Origin: Sycon ciliatum
Lineage: Eukaryota > Porifera > Calcarea > Leucosolenida > Sycettidae
Assembly: GCF_964019385.1 (NCBI RefSeq)
Contig: NC_088653.1
Span: forward strand, 14,258,154-14,322,153
DNA: 64,000 nt
Direction: 5' to 3'
Below are positions 11,881 through 24,684 of the stretch, one piece after another; position 1 is the stretch's first letter; every line of letters begins with the position of its first letter. Made by a program: the position numbers and the translations under genes. The notes beneath the pieces were generated by a model. The model had not been told where the DNA came from and ran no database searches. It saw only the letters and a program-made list of their open reading frames with translations.

Positions 11881-12379
11881 ACAACACTCATGCACATGTA
11901 CATAATGTGGCCTGGCCTGCGCGACACATGATGCAAGGACGGCATTTTTTGTGCGCAATCTAGCTGCACAAGCACAGATTGTGACAGAAGCTCCTACCAC
12001 ATACTAGTTGCTAACTTATGGATGCTATTTTGCATGGCGTATTGGTGGATTTTAGTGAGAACAAAGGTCTAATAAACTTTTTTATTTTTCGGTCATGTTT
12101 TATTTTTTTCCCCCTCTCGCATGCGTTTTTAGATTTTCAGGTGACGAGATACATAGAAATAAAAACGTGTGGCCTTATATGTAACAGAAAGAGGAGAGAA
12201 AATAAAATGCAATGCATGAAATAGCACTAAATGGGGCAAGAAAGCGAGAAGCATACTAGTAGCAAGCTAACATCACACCAGGTGAGCATATACAAACAGA
12301 TAGAGTAAATAAAACTATAAAACTATCACATGACTCGGGAACAAGGGAGGGGGGGAGGGAGAGAGGGACAACAATGACA

Positions 12380-12570
12380 ATATCAGACTGACCAGGTACT
12401 ATGTGAATAGTTTGAGGGTGATGACACTTTCTTTTGGGACACACAAATCAGGCCAGGTGAATGAAAATAGCTTCAAAAGCGTTTAGCTGCATCACAGGGG
12501 AATGACTGGCAGGACACAACACAGTGAAACGAGAATGCGAATGTGACTGGCAACAATCGGGGTGCGTTTT
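12380..12570 (+). repeat. sequence duplicated at 32690-32850
   Basis: The phrases tttgaggg, cacacaa, gtttagctgcat and cacaacacagtgaaa, then gaatg..tga..gg.aacaatc, occur in the same order upstream of exon C here and upstream of the signal-peptide exon at 32690-32850. It could be a dispersed repeat or the relic of a segmental duplication of the lectin-gene region. Confidence 0.45.
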
Positions 12571-12617
12571 GAACAGATCAATGGTTCTGAGCATGTTTTA
12601 TGTTTATCGCCCTGCAG

Positions 12618-12905
12618 AGCGTCCTTGGGATGATAAGCTCGTGGTGAAGCACGAATGCCGTAACCACACCCTCTACTACCTGATAAGTGCTACGGGAACC
12701 CAATATGATGAGGCCGAACAGAAATGTGGCAACAGAAAAATGACACTGCCACCAATGGCGATTATGGACTGTGTCTGGCTGTTTACAAAGAAACTTGGTT
12801 TACCACCAGCTTGGATGGACATAGCAATTGGAGCGCATGAAAGGATTGCCAGTGATAACAGGCCTCGTCCTACTAGTTCTGCTATGACTGCAATATGCGC
12901 ACAAG
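12618..12905 (+). CDS. C-type-lectin-like domain exon C
   Basis: A predicted internal exon of 288 bp (96 codons), with acceptor tcgccctgcag before 12618 and donor gtaagg at 12906, phase 1 at both ends. The protein runs from ERPWDDKLVV through KHEC (Cys1), YDEAEQKC (helix, Cys2), MTLPPMAIMDC (Cys3, fifteen residues after Cys2), PAWMDIAI (central Trp) to TAICAQ (Cys4). The E-A-x-x-x-C helix and L-P motif match the canonical first helix of C-type lectin-like domains, but the domain is shorter than the usual 115-130 residues and lacks a WIGL motif and calcium-site residues. One sequon (NHT). No continuation of this gene can be recognised downstream before the next signal peptide at 33 kb. Confidence 0.75.
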
Positions 12906-14700
12906 GTAAGGACATTGACTATTTCATTCATGACTAATTCGAGAGGGGTGCTGTTGTAAGACAACAAATATTCGGGGCATATTTATTTTCGCCTATTTTC
13001 GGCCTGGTCGTATTTGGCCGAAAATTAGTTGCGGCCGAATTTTTGTTTTGCAAAGCTCAGTGTGACAGTATATACAGGCAGCAGCAGTACGGGCCGAAAA
13101 TTTAATGCGGCCGAAATGGGTTTTCCAAAGTTCAATGTGACAGCATATACAGGCAGCAGCAGTACAGGCTGAAAATTTAATGCGGCCGAACAAAGAAAGG
13201 ATCAAATGTTACAAGTTATGACCAACTGTCCACCAATGTAAACAGACGAAAGAGCTTGAAAGCTCAGGACCCTCGCTCTGCTTTTTTGGCTAGGTCATCA
13301 TGCATGTTAATCAAACTGAGGAACAAGTATTTGCCAGTTGATCTCCATTTCTGGGAACCTGCCTCCCCCTATACTACTTGAGAAGCATACTACTCTCCCG
13401 GTGAACTGCAACGGTACCCCAAGGCCATCACTGCCGCAGCGGCGGAGGCCGCCCCTCTTTTTCGGCTATTTTTAGCACACTGCAACAAAGCGCGATGATC
13501 GCAGCTCAGAACGAACGTGGCAAATAATGAAGATTGCAATTACACCGAAATGGCACCAAATGCCTGGAAATGCTTGCAATTGGCTTCAATTGTTTAAGTT
13601 AATTTTTCCCTGGGAAGGGTAATGTAGAATCCTTGTCCGATCATAGCGTCTTCTTGCTTTGGTGCAGAATCCAAAAGTCTCTTATTGTAGTTACATTGAA
13701 ATGGCACAAAATGCCCAGAAATGTTTCCAATTGGCTTCACTTTTGGAAATTGTTTCCGGGGGACCCGGACATTGTTTGCGGGGGGACCCGGACATAGTTT
13801 GCGGGGGGACCCGGACATAGTTTGCGGGGACCCGGACCCCGGACCCCCTTCCATGGCTGTCCAACCTCCAAAATTGGTGTGACAGGCCTGTACCCTGCTG
13901 CCACGTGTGGGTTCTGCCAGGTACCTTGGTGTCACATTCGATAGTACCATGTCTTGGGATGGCTACGTAACCCGCTGTGTGAACCGATATCTGTGGAGGA
14001 TGCGGCGTTGCCTTGCCATAGAGGGTCGGATCACTTACTTCCGGCTGCTGCCTAAATGGATGAGAAGCGTGTTGTGATATATATAATTATGGTCCAAACC
14101 GATGTGGAGGCCCTTAAAGATCGCGTCAAAATCATTTTGATGTCATCGACCGATTTGTCCATGTGTCACGGCTGTTTTTTTACGGTAAAAGTCGGACATT
14201 CAAAATGGCGTTCAGAAAGTCATGATCAAATGGCGTCGTCATCTTCTATTGTCTCGGGCTGTATTTCCACTGACACTGAGAGGGGTCTGTGCTGCTCATA
14301 ATAAAGGAAATCTACGTATTTTATGATGCTTCCGCGTGCACGAGGTTGTCTTCTTCCTAGACTCCGAAGTTGGTGCAGTTTCGAAAGCATTTCGCTCGTC
14401 AATTCTACCTTCCTTCTTCGCCTTTCCCCTCGTAGCCCTCCAAAACAAGGGCAAGTTAGCCGGCGTGCCTAACGTGTGCGGAGGTTTCTAGGTCTACGCT
14501 GACAGTTTTTCTTGATAGATCTAAGCTTGTTTGAGAAGTGTGCCAAAGCTTGCTGCGGCAGGATAAGCCGATCTCTGGCAGGAGCTGCCCAAAGTTACAT
14601 TGCTTGCATGGGCATGGAGGTCCATGTCGAAAATTTGAATTCGTTGTGCCGAGTTGGAGGATGCTAGCTGCCCTCGGTCCGGAGTGGCCGTAAGTCCACT
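12906..14700. other. no gene; local tandem duplications and LINE scrap
   Basis: Contents: a roughly 72-bp tandem duplication with the phrase acaggcagcagcagta (13015-13195); two diverged copies of a segment containing gaaatggcac.aaatgcc (13545-13600 and 13690-13745); about four copies of a 24-bp unit with ggacccggacatagtttg (13750-13850); and a LINE fragment listed separately. The remainder up to 14700 shows no supported gene. Confidence 0.5.
13911..14066 (+). pseudogene. LINE reverse-transcriptase fragment
   Basis: The plus-strand frame reads ARYLGVTFDSTMSWDGYV followed by a basic stretch. Y-L-G-V-x-x-D-x-x-x-S-W is the conserved segment after the palm domain of CR1/Jockey/L1-type reverse transcriptases. 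Only this piece is visible. Confidence 0.5.
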
Positions 14701-14745
14701 ACGTACTTAGCCCAGGATTATGCGCCAGAGCTAAAGAATTTTTTT

Positions 14746-17664
14746 ATGAGAGACGTTTCAGCAGATAAAGAGAATGTGCATCCAAAGTACTTCTGTGCAG
14801 CATGCAAAACAGCAATGCAAGACTACAAATCTAGTGCAGACAGTGCAGTTACAAAATGCAGTGGTGGTTGTGGGCAGGGAAAATTAGTTGTATGGGAGCC
14901 CCATAAGAGAGTAGGCTGTAGTGTTCGCATCACCGTGCACAAAGTTGCTAAAGGCGGTCGTCCCCCAAAGTCTCATACGTACAAAAAAGCAGCTTCTGTG
15001 CCGAAGCCAGAAAATCAGCAAAACCAATGCAGTGATGTAAGCAGTGCAGTAGACATGCCTCTTTCCGAGCTACTGTGCAGAGCAACTCCGTCATATATTT
15101 CAAATATGGAGCTATTGCCCAGTCGTTTCTCTACACAGTTGGAAACCTTAATTTGCCCCATCTGCTCCTTAGTCGTAGACCGTGCAGTTGAGTCTAAGTG
15201 CTGCTCAACGCTGTTTTGCGCAGCATGTGTATATGCATGACACAAGTGCTCACAGCTTTGCAATGGGTGCTCCAACCCCACCCTGCTGTCCACCTATTTG
15301 CAACCCAATTCTGGGCTTCGCCCTATTCTGTCACAAGTGCACATCAGTTGAGTTGTGACAATGCCGGTACCTGTAGAATGGATGGGTGTTCTGAGTCTAT
15401 AATGTTATCTTTCCTTCGGGGTCATGTATCCCAATGCACTGGATATGCCCGCTGCATTTGCCCTTCCACCCCTGTTTCAGATGTTTTGCAGGCACCAGAT
15501 TTTATGTTACAGGGCGACGTCTCAGACCGGTTGCTTTCCAAGCTGATTTCGGCTAAATCAGAGGGTAGTCAGGTGCAGCAGCGTACAGGAGGTAGGCCAG
15601 TTGTGTGGGAGCGGGTCACAGCAGCGCGTGTGTCCTCTGAGGAGGCATCTGAGCGTACCAGGCACCGTAGAAGTAGTGAGTTGGACCACCTGCGGCACAC
15701 TGTCTGCGGGGGACTTACCGGCAGTTTTGCCCAGCAAAGCCACGACACTCGTGTCATGTCTAGACAATCGCGGGATGCATTGCTAAAGGATGCTGGCATT
15801 CTGCAAAAGGGTACCACTCCAGGCAATGGACTTGCCATTAAGGGCAGATTTGCAACTGCCATGGTATGCACTTCGGAAATTGCGGCGGTACATGCGGGAG
15901 TTTGGGGTACCCCTTGAATCCGAGCAGTGCACGCGTCACCAGGTGAACAATAGCCTCCCCTTTCAGTTACTTGAACAGGAAATTCCACTATGCAGCAAAA
16001 CGGGCAGTGTCACGTTGTGTCCAGTGGTCTGCTTTGAAAACTTGGTTGAGCCGGTAGTTCACTATAGTCAGTTGCATGCAGACTCTGGAACTTTGACATG
16101 GAGAGACGGTAGCATCCCTGAGGATGAAGTATGGGTGAAGGTGGGGGGTGACCAAGGGGGTGAATCCTTTAAGCTCTGCTTCCAGATTGTCAACACTGCA
16201 AGTCCTAACTCTCTTGCCAACACAATCCCTTTCCTGGTGTTCGGTGCTAAAGATTCACCATCAAATTTGCAAACCACACTGGAGCCGTATTATGCCCAGT
16301 TTCAACAATTATCCACTACAGAGTGGAATGGAAAGCGGATCAGACTCACTGTGTTTGGCGATTACGAGTTCTTGACCAAGAGTTATGGCTTGTCTGGTTC
16401 CAGTGGTCGGCGGCCTTGTTTGTTTTGTCTTTCTACTAAGGACGAATTTCAAACACCGCTTACTCCAGAGGTTCAACCCAGAAGCCTTGATCAACTAAAA
16501 GAGGACTTTGACAGGCTTTCAGGTAGTGGTGGTGCACTTTCTACGGCTAAACACTACAACAACGTGATACGCCCAACCATCATTCCCGTTGAGCTTGACA
16601 ATATCTGTATGCCAGTCCTGCACCTGGACCTCGGGATTTTCCCGTGGTTATACGAAGCTATGATCCGGGACACAGACTCGTTAGACCTTAGTATCGCCAG
16701 GTCAGGCCAGAGCATAACAGATAGTGCTGAGTTCAATGCAATAGCCGAGCAACAAAGAGAGTTTAACGAAATGATGGAAAACCTTAACCAGGCCTCAGCT
16801 GAAGCTGAGGCAACATAAACTCAACTGCAATGGTTTGTGATGCAAGCACAAAACGCCACAGTTGGCACAACCGACTATTCCCACTACATTGCACGTGCAG
16901 GTGCTATGCATCAGATGTGGGCCGTTCAACAAAAACGAGCTGCAGAGCTCCGTGTTCAAGTTGAAAGGCTCCAAAATATTCTGGAACAAGCCAAAGTCAG
17001 CATGGGCCCATGCAGCCGCTCGTTCGAGCCTGTTCTCAAAGCAAATCGTATTGATAGGCAGGCATACCACTCGGGTGCATTTGTGGGGAATCATGTGGAT
17101 AAGGCATTGCAAATTGAAGTTACAGAAGCGATAGTCTCTGCACCTTTGAATACTGTGCGAAGTCTCACCAACCCGGAGGGCAGAGCAACAGCTAACACAC
17201 AAGCACAGGACAAGCTCCACACACAAGCAGAAGGCATACAGACCAGGTACAGAAGTCTGCTCAACAACTATGCAAGATGCAGAGCGTTATTTGCAGGCAC
17301 TAAAAAAGTGACAGCACAAGACCTTACAGTTCTGAAGCAAGAGATAGATAATTTCCTTTCTTCTGTCAGAACAGAAGTGGTACTTCGACACAATAAAACA
17401 GTCACGCCAAAACTCCACATACTTGAGTATCACACGGTCCCATGCATGCAGAGGTTTGGCGTGGGCCTTGGCGTACTCGGAGAGCAAGGTGGCGAGGGTA
17501 CTCACGCCCGTTTCAACAAACTCAGACGGTCACTGGATAACCTGCCCAGGGACATCGACCGGCTGCGAGTCCTGATGACTCAATACTTGTTATCTACTTT
17601 ACCTGATTACAACCGCCACATTCTTGCTCCAGGAGCTAGGAAGAAGACCAAACCAGCTTCATGA
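14746..17664 (+). pseudogene. RAG1/Transib-like recombinase pseudogene with RING finger
   Basis: An intronless but broken reading frame whose parts follow the order of RAG1. The N-terminal part has Cys pairs and a KGGRPPKS motif. Then comes a RING-type cluster (CPIC...CCSTLFCAAC, 15150-15230), a C-x(4)-C-x(9)-H-x(4)-C zinc-finger-like segment (about 15354-15440), and TGGRP near 15590, comparable to the GGRP of the RAG1 nonamer-binding region. The core shows GGDQGGESF (Asp codon 16150-16152), FGDYEF (Asp 16360-16362), CLFC (16417-16428), LHLDLG, the histidines of LHILEYH (about 17413) and GEQGGEG (Glu 17482-17484 or 17494-17496). In RAG1 the corresponding elements are the two catalytic Asp, the zinc CxxC and histidines, and the catalytic Glu. 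Breaks: TGA at 15238-15240, frame changes near 15345 and 15836, and TAA at 16816-16818. No RAG2-like gene lies nearby. Another transposase family with the same core remains possible. Confidence 0.6.
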
Positions 17665-18574
17665 GCAGCTGCTCTCCTACACTTCATCCGCACGCGGTCT
17701 TCAGGTCCATCGCGACATCAAGAGTCCTTTTTAGATTCCATTGCACAACATTTTCAGTCATTTTCTTCTTCTCAAGCATCTCTGTCTTTCTATTATTTCT
17801 GAAGCGCTCAGTTAGGATAGGTAGAATATAGAATATTTAGATCTAGTAGGTAGTCACTGAGCGGGTGGTTGGTGGGCAAAACACCGTGCTCCTCTGAGCA
17901 CACCATTCTACAACAAGCATTGGAAACAAGAACCTAGAAAATGACAATCTAGAAACTACAAAGCCAAAGGCCGCTCAAAAAGTCAAGACCATTAATTTTT
18001 GAAAAAGTGTGGATCATCGATCTCGTTTGAGTGCAGTGCACTCCGTTTCCATTGGCAACCAAATACGACGCCATTTTGCCCAGTGGCCACGCACAAACAG
18101 CCGTGGTGTGAGGATAAAAGCATCACCTAGTCAGATCTGGATCAATTTCTCACATAAACGAAATGCTCTGGGCATTCCAGCAAATTCAGCTTAAATTCCA
18201 TAATTCCCCGGGCCATAGCTTTGGTTTCCTTTTGACGATATGTTCAATCTTGGGCTTCCTGAAAAGCTTGTTGCAAGAAGAACACGTTGAGCCCACACTT
18301 CCCGCGAAGTTCAAAACGCCAGCGCTACAGCCCAGCGTCTTAGTTGCAACGCCAATATTCCGACCGAAGTGAATGTGGCCAGGGGGTCACCGAGCATGTT
18401 TAGCATTGGGAAATCACTGAGTTCGTATTTTGTCATCTGGTGTGGCTTTCCGTGGGTGAGAATTTGGTGAACTTGACTATCTAGCATGGGAGCAAGCTTT
18501 GTTTCTGTGTTGGCGTGTGTGTGTGTGTGCGTGTCTGTGCATGTGTATGTGTGTGCATGTGTCTGTGTGTCTGT

Positions 18575-18636
<62 letters not shown>

Positions 18637-19480
18637 ATGTATATGTGTGTGTATAATGTGTGTGTGTGTGTGTGTGCGCGCGCGCGTGTGCGTGTGTGCA
18701 TGTGTGTGTTCCTGTTTGTGTTTGCAGTGAAAGAGGGCAATTCTGTCTGGTAGCTGTCGCCATAAACCATTAATCTGCAGGGAGCTGATGTCCGGATTAG
18801 TGTCCAGTCCGTGAAAACAACACAGAACGTGCACAAGACACCATAATATTATGGTATTCCCTTCACCTCTAACAACCCTCAGCAGCCATAGTCACAATAT
18901 GGTGATGGATGCCTGCTTCATCGTTGATAGCGACACAGTCGTAGAATACCTTCCTATCTTATATGATTAGACCGTAATCTGCACAGCAAATGCTAGAAGG
19001 AGTTTCCCCAGTTTTCTTCGTTTTTTGCCTTTTCTTTCTCTCTCTTCCTTTCTCTGATCTCATATTGGTGGTGATACATGTATATATGTATATATTATAT
19101 GCATCAACCTATGATCAAGAGACTATTCAAACCTATTTGCAACCTCTAAGTCTACGGAGAGTGGTCATATAGGTATTACAAAGCCTACAGGGATTTGTAA
19201 ACTTATACTTAAAGACTTCCATCGCAGGACACAGAACGCCATGCATCATTTGTTGTAACTAAATAATTTCATGCCTATCCGCAATCATCAGACAACTTAT
19301 CATGATTGCATGAGGGCATGGATCTTTGTTGCAACGAAGGATGCGTGATGCTCTGTGTCCTGTGTAGTATAGCTCTATTTGAACGAACATTGAGCACTCT
19401 ACCGAGCGGGAGGACTCTCATTAATTCAAAAGGTTTCCCCAAGATAAAGGCTAAACTTAACTTGGAGTTGCATAGTAGTA
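17665..19480. other. no gene; MITE fragment and microsatellite
   Basis: Region 18190-18330 resembles the interior of the TTAA MITE family (phrases agctttggttt, atcttgggc, gagcccacactt), matching 24130-24220 and 31190-31275. 18505-18715 is a GT/GC-rich microsatellite. No exon or RNA gene is recognised in the rest. Confidence 0.45.
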
Positions 19481-19483
19481 GTA

Positions 19484-19655
19484 CAGTCAGACCTCGCATA
19501 ACCGCACACATCTGTTTTCCAGAAAATATCCGGATAGGCGAGGGAACCGGATTATCGAACACACATACTGTATGTGCGCATGGCATATGCGGTAAATCGG
19601 TAACCACCGATTTTCTACCGGATGGCGAGGGATCCGGATAAACGAGGCCTGACTG
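19484..19655. mobile_element. Tc1/mariner-like (pogo-type) MITE
   Basis: The ends CAGTCAGACCTCG and CGAGGCCTGACTG form imperfect inverted repeats and sit directly inside TA dinucleotides (19482-19483 and 19656-19657). Internal arms repeat ccggata and its inverse. The length of 172 bp, TA target and CAGT ends fit non-autonomous pogo/Tigger-type elements. No coding capacity. Confidence 0.7.
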
Positions 19656-19659
19656 TAGT

Positions 19660-21680
19660 AGTTTTTTATGATTTTACTAGGGGAGTCCCAACAGGCTACT
19701 GTCTTTTTATTGCAGTGAGAGGCTGCAGGGTGGTGGTAGCAAACAGTGGATGGCTAATGAACAGCATAGTTCAACAAACTCCCTCTACAATCGTTGTGTG
19801 GAGAACTTAATGTTTAATAAGGCAATAAGCAGAATCAGCGAAGCGGACATTGGACGTAGTAATGTAGAAAAATAAAAGATGGATAAGAAAGTTTCCGAAC
19901 ACGTTTTCTAGAGACATTCATCATTGTTGCACCGGTCAGCCTTGGGCACCAATGGAGTCCACCTGTGTTGCGTTGTTGGGGGCTTGCGTTGGTTCGTGGG
20001 TTATGCTCCGGAACGGAACGAAATGGAAACGCGAAGTGTTTTGCAATATTTTCAAAACATTTTCGTTCTCGTGTTAATGCTGAAAGCGATTGGAAACGGA
20101 ACGCGGTCATGGAAATCATTTCACGTGTAGGGGAAATATTCAAACCACGTACTCCAACAGCGTTCATGAGCTAGCCAACTCCAACTAGCGTGTTACTTCC
20201 TACCCTTGCGCTAGGCCAGCACGTCCCAACTCCTGCCTGATTGTCCGTTTCCAGGTAAATGGTTGACGATTTGCCGTCCTTGTGTTAATGGTTTGAAAAC
20301 GATTCGAGGGCAGCATGTGTTGGTTCCGTCTCGTTTCGTTCCTTTTCAATGTGATATCCTACAATTTGACCTGGCCCTGACGAAAAGCACTGCAACGTCG
20401 GATTCTCCAATTGGAAGTATATTCTTTCAAAAAAAATCAGCGTCTGGGTGCGAGGGAGTAAAGTCACTCCTGGTAGCGTAGCAAAAAGGCATGTGGAGGC
20501 GGTCCATGCTCACCCCTCATCAGTTGAGCTTGAGTAGGCAGAGGAAGATATCGTCTAAAGAGCGCCACTTAGAATTATAGTGCTCTCCAGACTAAACCAT
20601 CACCAGGGATATAAACTTACAGACTCGCTCTGCTTCCAGGGCGAAAAATACCTCGTGAACACCAGATAGCAGCGTGAGTCAGTGCAGTGTTGCTCATAGA
20701 GTAGCTGAACAAACACTGAAGACCGTAGCCGATTCACAACGCTGTTGCCTTCAAATCATCTAACTCGCAAGCTCGCGCTGTGGGGTATGCATGTGATGAG
20801 AATAGATGCCTGCGACACGGTCAGATTTTGGCCATGCGTGCAACATACACCTGCATGCTATGCATTGAAAAGGATCTGCCGCTTGCGATCTTCGGATGAG
20901 GATGATGTCAGCTTTTTCTTGTGTGAGCTGTACCGTTTTGCTGTTCAGTTGAATCAGTTTTCTATCTCTTGGATTATGACTTTCTGACAATTTTCTGGTG
21001 TATGGCAGCTATACTTGCTTGCTTGTCTTTGTATGATAATTATTACATTCTATATTCACTGCTTCCATGGTGTGGCCGGCAAAACTGGAATCTTTGGAAA
21101 TGTCATGTTTGCAATATTGTGCTTTGGCCATTACAGTACCTTGCTTGGTGGTGGTGTTGACTTGTATTTTACTTCACCAAATGCACCGGCACAATTGCCT
21201 TCTCACCGTTTCATAGATCCCGCTCTCACAGATAGATGAAGGAAAATACATGACGAAATGTATAGAAATAAAGGCATTCAAGTGGCGCAAATTATTTTTA
21301 TTATAGAAATGGCTGTTATGTGTGTATACTGACACTCAATTTCTGTGAATTATTTTAATTGTAAGAAGAAAAAAGGACCAAGGAGCTACAAGTCACGCTA
21401 TTGTCCACTAACACCACCAGTTTCTTTACAATCAGCTCGTGCGATAGCATTGCACGACACTGACCAACCGACAGACCGACGGTACTGGCATTCTACACCT
21501 AACTGGCAATCAGCTCTAGCACATCTTGGATGCGCGATCCAACAGCCTTCCAACTTGGAAGGTTCTAAGTTATAGAAAAACCATAAGGAGGGGAAGGCGA
21601 GCGCAAGCAAGATAAGCACGTGCTGAAAAGCTCAGCTGTGAAGGACGTTGCCGGATGTTCATGCATGTCGATGACGATAT
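19660..21680. other. no gene supported
   Basis: Several short frames are present but none carries a recognisable domain or exon signals. 21400-21630 contains a diverged member of the dispersed family seen at 39500-40250 (phrases caagtcacgcta and agccttccaacttggaag). 21165-21215 (tattttacttcacca...ccttctcac) also occurs near 9400-9450 and looks like another retroposon tail. Confidence 0.4.
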
Positions 21681-22898
21681 TGGCAAGACCATTGGACACT
21701 GAATACGGTCAAACCCCGATTCAAGGACCCAAAGCAATATCCCACACAATTTCCTACTACTTGGAGACGTTAATGCCAAGAACAGTGCGTGGCTCCCCAC
21801 AGACAGAACAGATCGCCTTGGCGACGACATACAAACTCTTCTACACACATATTAATCACACTACTAACAGTGGCCACATCAATAATCAACTGCCCCCCCC
21901 CCCCCCCCTAATTAACAACTCCCCTCCACGATCCAGAAGCACCACATTCTGGTCATGGACAGACAGCACTGTACACCTTCTTCGAGAAGCCCTTTCACGC
22001 ACACATCTCAACCACCATCCAGACAGTTTTTTCAATGCTTGGGCTCCAACAACTAGTGAGTTTCCCAACATACACTTCATCAGCGGGTGCCAACTCATGT
22101 CTTGACTTGTTGGTAACCAACAAACCCCGACATGTCCTCTCAGTCGACCACGCAGCTCCTCTTGGCACATCTGATCATCTGCAGGTTGTTTGTACGCTCA
22201 ACTATGCATCGTGCTCGACACCACAAGCGACTGCTAAATCGTCCCTCCATCCCCAGGCTCAGTACAGGTATAAACAAGTGCCTACCCGTGTCTGGCAGGT
22301 TGTGAATGAAGACTTGTCTAGGTTGGATTGGTCATTACTTCATCGGCATTCTGATGTTGATGATGCCATTGTCCTGTTTGATGCTTTACCACAGTCAGCA
22401 TTCCATCGTTATCTGTTGCCTTACAAAGTTATTCCGCGGACAGGAGACTACATTAGGCCTCGTCCTACTATGCGGGATGCATCCCGACCCTGGATCACTC
22501 CGGACCTCAAGTGTGCTGTGAAACTGAAGCGAGATTTGTATAGCATTTATAGGAAGTATCCAACCAGTGAAAACTTCATTGCCTTTAAGCGCAAGCGTAA
22601 CGAAGTGAAATGTGTTTGTCACGTACCCTCCATCGTCAGTATGTACAGTCGGTTCATGCCACCCTGTCTTCCCATGATCGCCCTAGTCTCCATCAATTTC
22701 TCCGCCATCTCCGTAAGAACTGTAGTCGGGAGCCGATCCGATCAATTAAAGCTTCAGACGGCACGGTAGCAACAGATCCCGCAGACATAGCAGACATATT
22801 GAACACGCAGTTTACGTCGTTTCTTACTTTTCGACGATCCTACGTGGCCTATACCACCACTCACCCCTTCACCCTCAATACCTCCGTCCGTCCTATCA

Positions 22899-24064
22899 TT
22901 GTCGACTGGTACAGCCCAAGTGAGGAAATATCTCCGTAATCTGAAAACTGGCAAGTCCCCTGGTCAAGACGGAATTACCAACGAAGTTTGGAGAGCTCTT
23001 GCTCCGTCTGTGGCCTATCCTGTGTCAATTATCTTGAATATGTCATTTCGCGAAGGGAAATTCCCAGCCATGTGGAAAACTGCGGTATTCGTGGCCACCT
23101 ACAAAAATAGAGGACCACGCACCACCCCCAGCAACTATCGCCCTATCTCATTGCTCTCTACTTTATCAAAAGTGTGCGAACGTGTTGTATATGACATCAT
23201 TTATGCTCATGTTCGCATTTCACTTTCGCCAGCACAGTCGGGCTTTTGTCGGGGTGACTCCACCAAGTACCAGGTTACCCGCCTCGTGCAAGACATCCAC
23301 ACCGCCCGGAACGCCCATAACCATGTTGGTTTAGTTTTCTTCGATCTCGCAAAGGCCTTTGACACTGTTTGGCACAGGGGTCTCTTAGCTAAGCTGCGAA
23401 CAGTATATCGCATTGATGGCAAGGCTATCGGCTGGCTCTCATCGTATCTCTCTAACCGACATCAGCTTGTACGCCTCTCAACTGTGTTATCGGAGCCTTT
23501 ACCCGTTACTTCTGGAGTCCCCCAGGGTTCAATCCTTGGGCCACTGCTATTTCTCCTGTATATTAATGACCTCCCCGATATTGCCCCTGGTGTAGGCCTT
23601 TTCGCTGACGACACAGCTCTGCTTTGCTCCAATGCTTGCCCTATACGATTGCACGAAGCCATGCAAGATAGCATTGGGAAAGTTATAACCTGGATGCATG
23701 ATTGGAAGTTGCAGCCAAACGTTGATAAAACGGCAGCTATGTACATTTCCCCTTCTCCCCCTTCCCTGCCACTTTGTTTTCCTTCTTCAAGTGTTGCTAT
23801 TCGTATTGTTGAAGAGCATAAGCATCTTGGCGTTATTATTGACTCTAAATTGTCGTGGTCACCCCATGTGCAGTATGTCTGCAAGCGCACAAGCTCCATC
23901 CTTGGGGCTCTTCAAGCCCACTGTAGACATCTTCCTCTTTCTTGCAAACGCTTGTTTTATCGTTGCTCTATATTGCCCTTACTTGGCTACTGTGATACTG
24001 CTTGGTCTGGCATAACTACTACTGTATTGAACAAGCTAGAAACCCATAACCGCATGCTCCTTAA
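22899..24064 (+). pseudogene. LINE reverse transcriptase domain
   Basis: A 388-codon stretch with all palm and finger blocks: KTGKSPGQDG, NYRPISLLS, QSGFCRGDST, FFDLAKAFDTV (first catalytic Asp), TSGVPQGSILGPLLFLLYIN, LFADDTALL (23599-23625, the Y/F-A-D-D catalytic pair) and HLGVIIDSKLSW. Upstream the frame is broken near 22930, and downstream it is cut by the MITE insertion at 24061. After the MITE the same frame resumes at 24685 (KILFSKDRRFP...), ending with a stop near 25015. Confidence 0.85.
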
Positions 24065-24684
24065 CCCTTTGGAGTCCGTAACTTTTTGCTTCCGCAGAAT
24101 TTGTGGCAGTCACGAAAATGCGCACTCTATTTCCAACATAACTTTGGTTCTACTTCACCGATTTTGAAGATCTTGGGCTCGTTGGAAAGCTCTTAATGAG
24201 AGAAATACAATGAGCCCAAACTCGCCAAGAGCACTGTTCACTGTCCGCCACAACGCGCCCAAAACGCGAGTCCAGCTCCAGATCTGAGACGAAATCGGTC
24301 TCCTGTAGCCATTTCACTGAATCTAGCTCGGAACTGTTCAATTTTTTTCGAGTAGAAGCTTACCTTGCCGTGACTTCGCGCCGTGCCGGTCCTGGCACGT
24401 GCCGCCTGTCACGAAGCTGGGAAAATCCCTTTTTTTCACGCACTGGTGACTCGCAGCACGCAGCGCAGAAAATTTGAAATGTTTGATCGCTCGCCGCTCA
24501 CTCAAACTTCATCACGGAGACTTCGGACCAGTTCGAGGCGATAGCTGAGAGTTTTCTCTACCATCTAGACCCTTCGATTGTTGAATTTGGTCAAGATTTG
24601 GCCGAGAACCGAAAGTTTGACTGCGCCCACATGCATACAAAATGCCCATGGTTCGAAATCGAACCATGGACTCCAAAGGGTTAA
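24061..24684. mobile_element. TTAA MITE inserted in LINE (family Q)
   Basis: TTAA at 24061-24064 and 24681-24684 flanks ends CCCTTTGGAGTCC and GGACTCCAAAGGG, a perfect 13-bp inverted repeat. Removing the insert and one TTAA restores the reverse-transcriptase frame across the site, so the LINE was already there when the MITE landed. The interior (acataactttggtt, gatcttgggc, atgagccca) is shared with a truncated copy at 31114-31380. TTAA target and CCC ends indicate piggyBac-type mobilisation. Confidence 0.85.

Noticed and set aside
14300..18050. Search for RAG-type CACWRTG ends around the RAG1-like gene
   Set aside because: Scanning by eye gave no matching pair of inverted ends or 5-bp duplication, so no transposon boundary is claimed.
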